From: JAHRAW01 sp965212085
GTDB lineage: Bacteria; Pseudomonadota; Gammaproteobacteria; Arenicellales; Poriferihabitantaceae
DNA length: 64,000 nucleotides
Assembly: GCA_965212085.1 (NCBI GenBank)
Contig: OZ243042.1
Location: forward strand, 868,001 to 932,000
Reading direction: 5' to 3'
The position numbers and the translations under genes were made by a program. The notes under the pieces were generated by a model. It saw nothing but the letters and a program-made list of their open reading frames with translations, was not told the DNA's origin and made no database searches. Of the stretch, positions 51,766 through 60,636 are shown in pieces (positions within the stretch are counted from its first letter, which is position 1; the number at the start of each line of letters is the position of its first letter).

Positions 51766-53025
51766 ATGCCCGCAAAAAAACCAGATACAAAAACCCAAGC
51801 GCAGCCGGCTTTTGACGTCGAGGCCGTGCGCCGCCAGTTTCCTATTTTGAGCCGGAAGATCAAGGGCAACCCCCTGGTCTATCTCGACAACGGCGCGTCC
51901 TCGCAGAAACCCCGGCGCGTCATTGACACCATTGAACACTACTACCGCGAGTTCAACGCCAACATCCATCGCGGCGTTCACCACCTGAGCCAGGAGGCGA
52001 CCCGCGCCTACGAGGAGGCGCGGGAAATCGTCCGCGCCTATATCAACGCCGCAGACGCCGGCGAAGTTTTGTTGACCAGCGGCACCACCGAGAGCATCAA
52101 CCTGGTGGCGTCTTCCTGGGGCCGCAAGCACCTGGGGGCGGGGGACGAGGTCATCGTCTCCACCATGGAGCATCATTCCAACATCGTGCCGTGGCAGTTG
52201 GTGTGCGAAGAACGCGGCGCGAAGTTGCGGGTTTTGCCGATTACCCAATCCGGCGAGTTGCGCATGGACGCCTTTGAAGAGTTGCTGTCGGAGCGCACCC
52301 GAATGGTGGCCACCGCCCATATATCCAACGCCCTGGGAACCATCAACCCGGTGGAGCGGATCATCGAACTGGCCCACGCGCGGGGGGTTCCGGTGTTGCT
52401 GGACGGCGCCCAGGCGGCGCCCCACATATGCGTTGATATGCGCGCCCTGGATGTGGATTTTTATGCGTTTTCCGGGCACAAGGTGTTCGGCCCCACCGGG
52501 GTCGGGGTGTTGTACGGCAAGGCGTCGCTGCTCAACGACATGCCCCCCTACCAGGGCGGCGGCGAGATGATAGAGCGCGTGACTTTTGAGAAAACCACCT
52601 ACGCCGGCCTGCCCCACAAGTTCGAAGCCGGGACGCCGAACATCGTCGGCGGCATCGGCCTCGGCGCGGCGCTGGCGTGGTTTGAGCAGTACGACGCCGG
52701 CGCGGTCGCCGCCCACGAACAGGACCTCCTCGAATACGCCACGGCCAAACTCGCCGCCATCCCCGGCCTCACCATCATCGGCACCGCCCGGCGCAAAGCC
52801 TGCGTGATTTCATTCCTGCTGGAAGGCACCCACCCGTTCGACGTCGGCGCGATCCTCGACCAGCAGGGAATCGCGGTGCGCACCGGGCATCACTGCACCC
52901 AGCCGCTGATGGATTTTTACGGCACGCCGGGCACGGTGCGCGCTTCGTTCGCGGTCTACAACAATCGCGCCGACGTGGACGCGCTGACCGCGGGGGTTGA
53001 ACGCGCCGCGAAAATGCTGGGCTGA
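51766..53025 (+). CDS. sufS: Cysteine desulfurase SufS
   Basis: Releases sulphur from cysteine as enzyme-bound persulphide for iron-sulphur cluster assembly. 419 residues from the ATG at 51766 (a TTG at 51760 is possible). PLP lysine Lys239 in YAFSGHKVFGPTG, early block VYLDNGASSQKPRRVID, TMEHHSNIVPWQL with the stacking histidine, and the reactive Cys377 in RTGHHCTQPLMDFY. This is the group II (SufS/CsdA) type. sufE follows after 14 bp, so they form an operon; the rest of suf is not in the window. Confidence 0.95.
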   Translation: MPAKKPDTKTQAQPAFDVEAVRRQFPILSRKIKGNPLVYLDNGASSQKPRRVIDTIEHYYREFNANIHRGVHHLSQEATRAYEEAREIVRAYINAADAGEVLLTSGTTESINLVASSWGRKHLGAGDEVIVSTMEHHSNIVPWQLVCEERGAKLRVLPITQSGELRMDAFEELLSERTRMVATAHISNALGTINPVERIIELAHARGVPVLLDGAQAAPHICVDMRALDVDFYAFSGHKVFGPTGVGVLYGKASLLNDMPPYQGGGEMIERVTFEKTTYAGLPHKFEAGTPNIVGGIGLGAALAWFEQYDAGAVAAHEQDLLEYATAKLAAIPGLTIIGTARRKACVISFLLEGTHPFDVGAILDQQGIAVRTGHHCTQPLMDFYGTPGTVRASFAVYNNRADVDALTAGVERAAKMLG

Positions 53026-53039
53026 GCCGGCCCGCGACC

Positions 53040-53459
53040 ATGAACATCAACCACATCCAGGACGCCATCATTGAGGAATTCGGTTTCTTCGAGCAGTGGA
53101 CCGACCGCTACGAATACATCATTGACCTCGGCAAAAAACTGCCCATCATTGACCCGCGCTACAAAACCGATGAGCACCTGATTCGCGGGTGCCAGAGCCA
53201 GGTGTGGTTGCGCGCGGAGTTGAACAACGGCACGCTCGGCTTCACCGCCGACAGCGACGCGGTGATCACCAAGGGCATTATCGCGCTGCTGGTGCGGGTG
53301 CTGGCGGATCAGAAACCCGAAGACATCGCCAACACGGATCTGTATTTCATCAACGCCATCGGCTTGCAGGAGCACCTGTCGCCGACCCGCGCCAACGGCC
53401 TGGTCAACATGGTGAACACCTTGAAAAGCATTGGCCGGGATTTCAGCCGGGCGCACTAA
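53040..53459 (+). CDS. sufE: Sulphur acceptor protein SufE
   Basis: 139 residues. Accepts persulphide sulphur from SufS on Cys51, seen in HLIRGCQSQVWLRAE, the family's active-site loop. The rest (FGFFEQWTDRYEYIIDLGKKLP, FINAIGLQEHLSPTRANGL) matches SufE/CsdE. Directly after sufS and presumably translated from the same message. Convergent with the next gene, 3 bp between stops. Confidence 0.95.
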   Translation: MNINHIQDAIIEEFGFFEQWTDRYEYIIDLGKKLPIIDPRYKTDEHLIRGCQSQVWLRAELNNGTLGFTADSDAVITKGIIALLVRVLADQKPEDIANTDLYFINAIGLQEHLSPTRANGLVNMVNTLKSIGRDFSRAH

Positions 53460-53462
53460 ACA

Positions 53463-54353
53463 CTAGCCGGTGCCGGGCGCTTTTTTCCGCCGCAACCAGT
53501 CCCGCCTGACAAACTCCGTAACCCCCGCCGAGATAATCAGCACCGCGCCGATAAACTCCCGCGGCCCGAAAGGCTCATCGGTGAAAAGCGAAGCGGTGAT
53601 GATGCCGATGGCGACTTCCATCATCAGCAGGATGGCCACGCGCCCCGGCTCAATGCGGCCGCCGCCGTAAAAGGTCAGCCACACCACGGGCAGGTTCCAG
53701 ACGAAGGCGAAACCCAGCAGCCACGCCAGCGAGGTGGGCGTGAGGTCGAAACCGCCGGTCCATTCGCGCCCGCCGGGGATCATGGTCAGGGCGGCGAAGA
53801 TCAATGAAGCAAAAATAAACTGCAACGCCACCTTGTCCGCTACGGGATGCGCCGGCGTGCGCTGGGTGTACGCCATGGCCAGCCCCCAGGCGACGCCGGA
53901 CGCCAGCCCCAGCCATTCCCCCATATCCCGTGGCAGCGGGCTGGCGTTGTCCACTTCCAGTATCACCAGCATACCGGCGAGGCCAAACACCAGCGTCAGG
54001 ACGCGGCGCGGGGTGATGGGTTGGCCGAGCATGAAGCGCGCCAGCAGCGTGCTCCACACCGGCGTCAAATAAAAAAGCAAAATCACCCGCGCCACCTGGC
54101 CGCGCAACACGCCCTCGGCGTACAACGCCAGCGCGCACGCAAAGAAAAACGCGCCGAAAATCAACGGCCAGCCCGCCGCCATAATTCTTTTGCGTTGCAC
54201 GACCACCACCGGCAACATCACCAGCAACGGAATCAGCAACCCGCCGCCGGTCGCCCAGATGCTACCGAAGCCGAGAGCGTCGAGTTTGCGCAGGGGAATC
54301 CACCAGGTTCCCCACAACACCGTGGAAGCGAGGATGGCAAGGGTCGGGCGGAT
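53463..54353 (-). CDS. DMT (EamA) superfamily transporter, start unclear
   Basis: About 297 residues from IRPTLAILASTVLWGTWW (codon at 54353) to the stop. Ten hydrophobic helices in two repeats, with GLASGVAWGLAMAYTQRT and the terminal RRDWLRRKKAPGTG. The frame is open up to 54833, but that extra part is repeat DNA and low-complexity sequence with no ATG close to the first helix; the nearest in-frame GTG (54320) is inside helix 1. The native start may therefore be a rare codon or may have been displaced by repeat insertion. Substrate unknown. Confidence 0.7.
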   Translation of the reverse strand: MRPTLAILASTVLWGTWWIPLRKLDALGFGSIWATGGGLLIPLLVMLPVVVVQRKRIMAAGWPLIFGAFFFACALALYAEGVLRGQVARVILLFYLTPVWSTLLARFMLGQPITPRRVLTLVFGLAGMLVILEVDNASPLPRDMGEWLGLASGVAWGLAMAYTQRTPAHPVADKVALQFIFASLIFAALTMIPGGREWTGGFDLTPTSLAWLLGFAFVWNLPVVWLTFYGGGRIEPGRVAILLMMEVAIGIITASLFTDEPFGPREFIGAVLIISAGVTEFVRRDWLRRKKAPGTG

Positions 54354-54484
54354 GGTGGAGGTGGCGATGGTGATAAAGGTGGGGGGGATGGGGGGGATTA
54401 TGGCATGGGAGGGCGGGGCGCACGCGTTTTGTGGGGGGCGTGATGCGCTTTTGTGGGGGTGGGGGGGTAGTCGGGTGTGTTTTG

Positions 54485-54670
54485 TGCGCGTGACGCGCGT
54501 TTGCGGGGGGAGGGGGCGGGGACCCCCGCGCCCCCCTGTGCGGCGCGGGGAAACTCCTGTTTCCAGCGCCGCGCGCACATCCCTGTGCGCGACAGTCCGG
54601 CTGGCGCCGGAAGGGTTTGAATAACGGCGGGAACTTTGTGCGCGAACAGGGACAGGTCGCGACCTGTCCC
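54485..54670. repeat. GC-rich dispersed module plus palindrome
   Basis: 54485-54612 is the inverted form of the GC-rich module found at 59470-59592 and partly at 60903-60975 (shared GACAGTCCGGCTGGCGCCGG, GGAAACTCCTGTTTCCAGCG and CGTGACGCGCGTTTGCGGGG). 54649-54670 is the perfect palindrome GGACAGGTCGCGACCTGTCC with one more pair at each end. No gene is supported between 54354 and 54751. Confidence 0.7.
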
Positions 54671-54751
54671 TGCGCCGGAGCAAATTGATGCCGGATTCCG
54701 GCTTCCTTTGTTGCGCTTTGGACTGGAAGCTGTCGGTGCCGGCGCGGTGGA

Positions 54752-54931
54752 TCAGGAAGCCGGTTTCTCCGGTTCGCTGATTTCGATTTCGGCGTTGGCC
54801 ATCCAGTTCGCCATTCCCAGCCAGTGGAAGCACGGCTCGTCGGCGTTGAATGGCCGCAGCGGCGCGGTGATTAGCTCCGGGTGGTCGTAGAGCAACTCAT
54901 CGGTTAGCGGAACAAAAACTTTCTGGCCCAT
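54752..54931 (-). CDS. Conserved small protein
   Basis: 59 residues from the ATG at 54931 (MGQKVFVPLTDELLYDHPEL), preceded by a strong RBS (GGAGGA on the minus strand, near 54941-54947). The opening resembles small conserved proteobacterial proteins whose function is not known to me. It has no membrane segment; the C-terminus is acidic (EIEISEPEKPAS). Flanked by repeat DNA on one side and the response regulator on the other. Confidence 0.6.
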   Translation of the reverse strand: MGQKVFVPLTDELLYDHPELITAPLRPFNADEPCFHWLGMANWMANAEIEISEPEKPAS

Positions 54932-55198
54932 GTCGGCTTTCCTCCGATTCATTTGCAAAACTGCAAGTCGCGCAGGGCACCGGCGAATCAGTCAGGCTGC
55001 ACCGGCGGCGCTTCGGTTTTTCGCATTCATAACGAACGCAACCTATTACAACCCCGTGGTATGGCGTCAAACCGAGTTAACAAGTGGTATTGTTATGGCA
55101 CTTGAGCGGGTATTCCCGTGCGGCGGTTTTCCGGGGTTTCATGCGTTATACTTGGGCTGACCGGCAAAACGCCGATTTCCAAACAACAGCCGCCATTC

Positions 55199-55894
55199 AT
55201 GTCAAGAACCATCGCCATCGTTGAAGACGACGCCGACCAGCGCGACAACTACGCGCACGCGCTGAAGTCCCAGGGCTACACCATCCACGCCTACGGCAAC
55301 CGCCGCACGGCGCTCGAGGGTTTCAAGAAAAACCTGCCGGACCTCGCCATCCTCGACATCATGCTGGAGGATGAAATGGACGGCGGCTTTGACCTGTGCC
55401 GGGACCTGCGGCAGAAAAGCCCGCATTTGCCGATCATTTTTCTGACCGCCAGGGACAGCGACATTGACCGGGTTTCGGGCCTGCGGCTGGATGCCTGGGA
55501 CTACATCACCAAGCCGGTCAACTTGCAGTTTCTGGCGGTGCGGGTGTCGTCGTTGTTTCGCATCGCCTCAATGCTGCAAACCGACGCGCAGCAGCCGTCT
55601 GCGCTGGTGCTGGGGGATCTGGAACTCGATCAGAACACCATGTCGGTGAGCTGGAAAGGGCGGGTGCTGAACCTTACGCTGACCGAGTTCTGGCTGATCG
55701 AGGCGCTGGCGCGGCATCCCGGCCACGTCAAAACCTACCAGGCGTTGATGCAGACCACGCGCCAGAGTTACGTGGAAAAAAACACCATCAACGGCTACGT
55801 GCGGCGCATCCGCAAAAAGTTCAAGGAAGCGGACCGGGATTTTTCGATGATCCAGACGGTGTTCGGCGCGGGCTACCGCTGGAAGCCCGACTGA
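55199..55894 (+). CDS. PdsR-like response regulator (OmpR type; dedicated-sortase-system family)
   Basis: 231 residues. Receiver domain with the acidic pair Glu9, Asp10 and Asp11, phosphoacceptor Asp53 in LAILDIMLEDE, Thr83 and Lys105. The C-terminal winged helix (about 135-230) has NLTLTEFWLIEALARHPG and NGYVRRIRKKF. The text YGNRRTALEGFKKNLPDLAILDI and DGGFDLCRDLR is characteristic of the proteobacterial dedicated sortase system regulators as I know them. Overlaps nothing; 31 bp before its kinase. No sortase gene lies in the window. Confidence 0.82.
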   Translation: MSRTIAIVEDDADQRDNYAHALKSQGYTIHAYGNRRTALEGFKKNLPDLAILDIMLEDEMDGGFDLCRDLRQKSPHLPIIFLTARDSDIDRVSGLRLDAWDYITKPVNLQFLAVRVSSLFRIASMLQTDAQQPSALVLGDLELDQNTMSVSWKGRVLNLTLTEFWLIEALARHPGHVKTYQALMQTTRQSYVEKNTINGYVRRIRKKFKEADRDFSMIQTVFGAGYRWKPD

Positions 55895-55925
55895 CCCGGC
55901 GCCCGCCCCAAGGACTCCGGCGTCC

Positions 55926-58139
55926 ATGCTCCGACGACTGCGCGCAGTAAGCATCCAGGCCAGGCTGATCTGGCTGGTGCTGGCCCTGCTGATCATTCCC
56001 TGGATGGGCTATCACTACGTCCAGGAAATGCGCAAGTTTCTGCTCCAGGGCCAGCAGAACGCGCTGCTGCTGACCGCCAACGGCATCGCCACGGTGCTCG
56101 ACGGCCGCTCCGAGTTGTTCAACCCGGCCACCGGCGTGCCCGAAGTGCTCGGCGAGAAGAACGACTTGTACGCGCACCGCCTCGACAACCCGGTGCAGCT
56201 GGACGGCAAACTCGGCGACTGGGGCGCGCTGCGCGAACACGCCACCTACCATACCGGCGGCGCGTTGTTCGTCTGCGATGAAAACTATAACCCGCGGTCG
56301 TTTTCCCTGCACAACGTGATCGGGCACTACGAAGGTTTCCTGTACGCCATGTTCGAGGTCAACGACCAGCGCGTGGTGTACCGCGATCTTGAGCGGCGGC
56401 AGTTGGACACCAGCGACCAGATCCGGATTTTGCTGCAGTTGCCCGACGCGACCCTCGAGCACTACCTGGTGGTGGCGCGCGCCCCGGGCCGCATGAGCGT
56501 CTACCTGGTGGACGCCGACTGGCGCCTGCCGCTGGAAGGCGCGGCGACCACCGAGTTCACCGCCGAGATGGCCGAGACCGACTGGGGCTACCAGGTCGAG
56601 TTGCGCATCCCGCGGGAGGTCATCGGTAGCCGCTCCAAACTCGGCTTTTTTGTGGTGGACGTGGACGACCCGGAGCAGCGCGACATTGCCGCCACCATCT
56701 CCACCTCGCCCCAGGTATCCGGCAGCGACCCGGCGCAGATACTGCTGAGCTCGCCGGAGCTGACCAAGATACTCCAAGGGCTCGATCAACCGCGCTCGCT
56801 AATCTGGATTCTCGACAAGCAACAACGCGTGCGCGCGGTGGTGGGCGGCCTTTCGGGGCCCGTTGACCGGGGCGAAATTGACTCGCCGATCGCGGGCTGG
56901 CTGCGGCAAATGTATCAACGCTTGCAGTCGCGCATCGCCGCGCTGCCGAAGCGCCCGGTGGAGCAGTTTGTCGACGTCCCCACCGACGTGACCCACCGCC
57001 CGGATAAAATTTTCAGCGCCATCCTGAAGGGCGAAGCGCGCGCCCACGCCCGCCCGTCGCTGGATCAAAAGGCGCAGATTATCGTGGCCGGGTATCCGAT
57101 CAAGTCGGGGGATGAAATACTCGGCGCGGTGGTGGTCGAGCAGAGCAGCAACGTGGTGCTGGCGCTGCAATACCGCCTGCTGCGCAACCTTACGCTGGCC
57201 ACCATCCTGGTGTTCGCGTTCGTGGTGGCGGCGCTTTTCATGTTCGCCTGGCGCCTGACCGGGCGGGTGCGGTGGCTGCACACCACCACCGAAAAAGCGA
57301 TTACCGCCGAGGGGCGCGTGGTGGAGGCGCGGATACCGGTGCGCGGTTACCCCGCCGACGAACTGGGCGATCTGGGGCGCAGCATTACCGCCATGCTCAA
57401 GCGGCTGTCGGGCTACACCCGCTACCTCGAAGGGATGCCCGACACCCTCGCCCACGAGATGAACAACCCGCTCAACGTGGTCAGTTCATCGCTGCAAATA
57501 CTGGAAGCCGACATCCCCGAAATACGGCAAAACCAGTACATGCAACGCGCGCGAACCGGCGTCGAGCGGCTGCGCGCCATCCTCACCAGCCTCACCGAAG
57601 CGGCCAACCTCGAAGAGGCGATGCGCGACGAAGTCAAACAGCCCCTCGACCTCGCGGCGCTGGTGCGCGAGTTCGTCGCCGGCTACCGCATCAGCCAGCC
57701 CGCCCACCGTTTTGACCTGCGGGCCGGCAGCGAGTCGTTGTACATCGAGGGCAACGCCGATCACCTGGCGCAACTGCTCGACAAACTGATCGACAACGCG
57801 GTGCAGTTCAGCCGCCCCGGCGGCGGGATCGTGGTGCGCGTGCGGCGGCGGGGGGGCAACGCCGAAATCGTCGTGCAAAACGAAGGCCGGACGCTGCCGG
57901 AAAATCTCCGCGACCGGCTGTTTGACCCCATGGTCTCCTACGGCAGAACCGACGTCAAACGCTCCCACCTCGGGCTTGGCCTGTTCGTGGTTCGGCTGAT
58001 CACCGAATATCACCAGGGACGAGCGTGGGCGGAAAACCGCACCGACCCGCCGGGGGTTGCGGTAACGGTTTCAATCCCGGCGTTGAACCGCGCCGGCACC
58101 GGCCGCGCCATGAACGTCGCCCTGCCGGCGAGGTCGTGA
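55926..58139 (+). CDS. PdsS-like sensor histidine kinase with large extracytoplasmic domain
   Basis: 737 residues. Membrane helix 1 at about 12-29, a periplasmic region of about 390 residues containing a CBM9/DOMON-like fold (QLDGKLGDWGALREHATYH at 91-109, YQVELRIPREVIG), helix 2 at about 421-441, then HAMP, the dimerisation helix with His510 in TLAHEMNNPLNVVSSSL, and the ATPase with N-box DKLIDNAVQFSRPGG and GLGLFVVRLI. The layout and length match the kinase of the proteobacterial dedicated sortase system. A carbohydrate-type sensor domain suggests it detects an envelope or sugar signal; that is inference. Confidence 0.8.
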   Translation: MLRRLRAVSIQARLIWLVLALLIIPWMGYHYVQEMRKFLLQGQQNALLLTANGIATVLDGRSELFNPATGVPEVLGEKNDLYAHRLDNPVQLDGKLGDWGALREHATYHTGGALFVCDENYNPRSFSLHNVIGHYEGFLYAMFEVNDQRVVYRDLERRQLDTSDQIRILLQLPDATLEHYLVVARAPGRMSVYLVDADWRLPLEGAATTEFTAEMAETDWGYQVELRIPREVIGSRSKLGFFVVDVDDPEQRDIAATISTSPQVSGSDPAQILLSSPELTKILQGLDQPRSLIWILDKQQRVRAVVGGLSGPVDRGEIDSPIAGWLRQMYQRLQSRIAALPKRPVEQFVDVPTDVTHRPDKIFSAILKGEARAHARPSLDQKAQIIVAGYPIKSGDEILGAVVVEQSSNVVLALQYRLLRNLTLATILVFAFVVAALFMFAWRLTGRVRWLHTTTEKAITAEGRVVEARIPVRGYPADELGDLGRSITAMLKRLSGYTRYLEGMPDTLAHEMNNPLNVVSSSLQILEADIPEIRQNQYMQRARTGVERLRAILTSLTEAANLEEAMRDEVKQPLDLAALVREFVAGYRISQPAHRFDLRAGSESLYIEGNADHLAQLLDKLIDNAVQFSRPGGGIVVRVRRRGGNAEIVVQNEGRTLPENLRDRLFDPMVSYGRTDVKRSHLGLGLFVVRLITEYHQGRAWAENRTDPPGVAVTVSIPALNRAGTGRAMNVALPARS

Positions 58140-58167
58140 GCGGCGAAACACTGCTGTTATTTTTTGT

Positions 58168-58343
58168 TGTATAGGTTCACTAATTCGCTGACAAATTTCA
58201 TTCTACGCCGTCACTCCCGAGCGTTAATGTCCGTTGCCGCACAAGCGGCTTACGGACACTTGCGTACTCGGGACAATTTTGCCGGAAGCAAAATTGCGCG
58301 TAGCCCGCAGGGCGAGTATCAGGGACGATACGAGCAATCCAGC
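58168..58343. repeat. Composite dispersed repeat (terminal motif, stem B, covarying hairpin)
   Basis: 58168-58198: terminal motif GGTTCACTAATTCGCTGACA. 58207-58274: stem B (TGTCCGTTGCCGCACAAGCG and its inverted partner). 58274-58296: hairpin CAATTTTGC-CGGAA-GCAAAATTG, then GCCCGCAGGGCGAGTATCAG and GGACGATACGAGCAATCC, as in 35.6 and 47.05 kb. No gene is seen between 58140 and 58453. Confidence 0.75.
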
Positions 58344-58396
58344 CCCAAAACCGCCATATTCCGCCCACTTTGGGGGAATGACATTTCTCTGGATTA

Positions 58397-58405
58397 TGGT
58401 ATAAT
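58397..58405 (+). promoter_or_regulatory. Extended -10 promoter of the surface-protein gene
   Basis: TGGTATAAT gives a full extended -10 (TGn plus TATAAT at 58400-58405). The -35 is weak, as allowed for extended -10 promoters. It lies about 50 bp before the ATG at 58454, which has AGGAGA at 8 bp. So the region just before the C tract is built to be transcribed and translated. Confidence 0.6.
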
Positions 58406-58453
58406 CCGGCTAATTTCAGCCAACCGCACCACTGCCCTTTCAGGAGAATTCTC

Positions 58454-60627
58454 ATGTCCCTTTCCCACTTCCCGTCCGTAGTCAAAAACCCGCTAAAACC
58501 GCATAAAACCACGCCTGCGGGCGTCTCAGCGGCCATTCCTGCCCCCCCCCCCCCCCCGATATACATAGTAAACCGCTAACCTTAGTAAACAAGGCATCCG
58601 CCCTCGCCCTGCTCGCCCTCGCTTTCACTTTCATCCCCGCCCACCACGCCTCGGCCCAAGCCGACCTCATGCCGACTTTTGGTAGCCAGACTTTCCCAAA
58701 CCTGGTATTCACGCAAAACAAACCCATCACGCCCGTAACCCTGCCGGCGGCCACCGGCGGCGACCCGCCGCTGATGTACGGATTCCTCGCGCCGAACATT
58801 GTTCCAGGTCTGACTCTGGATGCGACTACGCACGTTCTCTCCGGTACACCGCGCTTTCCCGGTACCTTCCCCAATATCTTCGGCTTCACATACCTCGTTA
58901 GAGACAGCGATGGCGACCAAGTTTTCTTTCCACCGGATTTCACCATCGGCACCGAACCAGACACCACCCCAACCTTCGGCACCGCCACCATCCCCGACCA
59001 AACCTACACCGCCGACACCGCCGTCAACGTAACCCTGCCCACCGCCACCTTCGGCAACCGCGCCCTGACCTACACACTCACCCCGGCCCTGCCCGATGGC
59101 CTGACCTTTGACGGCACCGCCAACCCCCCGACCATCACCGGCACCCCGGCGGCAGCTATCGCCCAACAAACCCACACCTACACCGTTACCGACGACGACG
59201 GCAGTACCGCCGACCTGACCTTCACCATCGGGCCGCCATCCGCCGGCACCGAACGCGCTTTGGAAAAAACCCTGGCGGCGTTTGGCCGCGCCTTCGCCAC
59301 AGGGACGGTGGGCGTATTTGAAGACTACCTGACCAACACCGGCGCAAGCGCAAACACCAGCCACTTCACCATCGGCGGCCACAAGTTTGACCTTGCGGCC
59401 GTAGGGACAGGTCGCGACCTGTCCGCACTCGCGCACTTGAACCGAAGCGGGAATCCAGTTCAAACCCTTCCGGCACAGCCGGACTGTCGCGCACAGGGAT
59501 GTGCGCGCGGCGCTGGAAACAGGAGTTTCCCCGCGCCGCACAGGGGGGCGCGGGGGGTCTTCCCCCCGCAAACCCGCGTCACGCGCACCACAATGTCCGC
59601 CAAAGACCTGTTGATGAAAAGCGCGTTCCACTTCAACCTGAATGACGCCGCCACCGCCACCTCCGGCTGGAGCCTCTGGGCACGCGCCACCACCACCAAC
59701 TTCGACGGCAAACCCGAAGACGACTTTGAACAAGACGGAGACGTAACCTCAACCTACCTCGGCACCGACTACCGCACCCCGAACGGCATCCGCCTCGGCC
59801 TCGCCATCTCCGAAACCAGCGGCGAAATAGATTATGACGACCAAGCAGACGACATCCAGGGCGATTTGGATGCCGACCTCACCAGCATCCTGCCCTATAT
59901 TCAATGGCAACCCACCGACACCACCAACGCCTGGGTAGTCCTCGGCTACGGCGAAGGCGACGCTGAACTGTCCACGGACGGGGATGACGAAACCACCGAC
60001 GTGGATATTGAAATGCAAATGATCGCCGCCGGCGTTTCCGGTGACCTGACCACGTACAAACGCAGCGAATGGTCGTGGAAAGCCAGCGCCTTTGCCGTGG
60101 AACTGGAATCCGAAGCCGATGAGGAAGCCGACCTGCCGGCAGTAACCGCAGACTCCCAACGCCTGCGCCTTGCCATGCAAGGCCGCGTACCGGGCGAGAT
60201 AACCGCAGACGGCGCCCAATTCACCCCGAACTGGGAACTCGGCCTACGCTGGGATGACGGCGATGCCGAACAAGGCGGTGGTGCTGATTTGGGATTGGGC
60301 TTTGACTACCGCCACCCGGCGAGTGGTTTGAGCATGCAGGGGAAAGCCAATGCTTTGGTGGCGCACGAAGAAGAAGACTACGATGAATGGGATGCCAGCC
60401 TGCAACTACGCTTCGACCCCGGCACGCAGGGGCGTGGCATTACCTTCACTCTGGAACCCGACTGGACCAAAAACGGCCGTAGTCAAAAGATGGGAATGGA
60501 CTTATCCAATGCATTGGGCAAATGGAGTAAACGCGGCTTGCGATTGGAATTGACCGGCGAACGCACCGAGAAAACCGATGACAACATCGGGCATAACATC
60601 CGGCTGACCGGTTCGTTACACTTCTAA
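58454..60627 (+). CDS. Phase-variable surface protein: Ig-like (He_PIG) repeats plus C-terminal barrel, off in this sequence
   Basis: The ATG at 58454 reads into a 16-C run and stops at 58577-58579 (about 41 residues). From 58558 another frame carries ASALALLALAFTFIPAHHASA, a signal peptide, and runs to 60627. With 17 or 14 Cs the two parts join. The secreted part has two cadherin/He_PIG-like domains (MPTFGSQTF to FTIG; TPTFGTATIPDQTY to FTIG, with LPDGLTF and TITGTP), a helical linker (ALEKTLAAFGRAF), a repeat-encoded segment (59401-59592), then an autotransporter-like beta region ending in LTGSLHF with terminal Phe. The first in-frame ATG after the signal peptide (58669) would lack export. 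Follows the kinase gene. Confidence 0.75.
58542..58557 (+). repeat. Homopolymeric tract of 16 C (contingency locus)
   Basis: Sixteen consecutive C inside the 5' coding part of the surface-protein gene. Such tracts change length by slippage during replication. As sequenced, the start codon and the long frame are out of register by one base. Length in a homopolymer can also be a read or assembly error. Confidence 0.85.
59401..59592. repeat. Dispersed repeat inserted in frame inside the surface-protein gene
   Basis: GTAGGGACAGGTCGCGACCT (palindrome module), a short end of stem A (GAAGCGGGAATCCAGTTC) and the GC-rich module from about 59470 to 59592 follow each other. Both flanks read as normal protein (GGHKFDLAA before, MSAKDLLMKSAFHFNL after), and the reading frame passes through the repeat without a stop, adding about 64 residues rich in Arg, Pro and Gly. 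Confidence 0.75.
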
Positions 60628-60636
60628 ATCGCACTG

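Noticed and set aside
54354..54833. N-terminal extension of the second EamA transporter
   Set aside because: Encoded by repeat and low-complexity DNA; transporters of this family begin directly at the first helix.
58582..59733. A 383-codon minus-strand frame over the surface-protein gene
   Set aside because: It is glycine- and valine-rich, runs through repeat DNA, and opposes a frame with a signal peptide and recognisable Ig-like domains.
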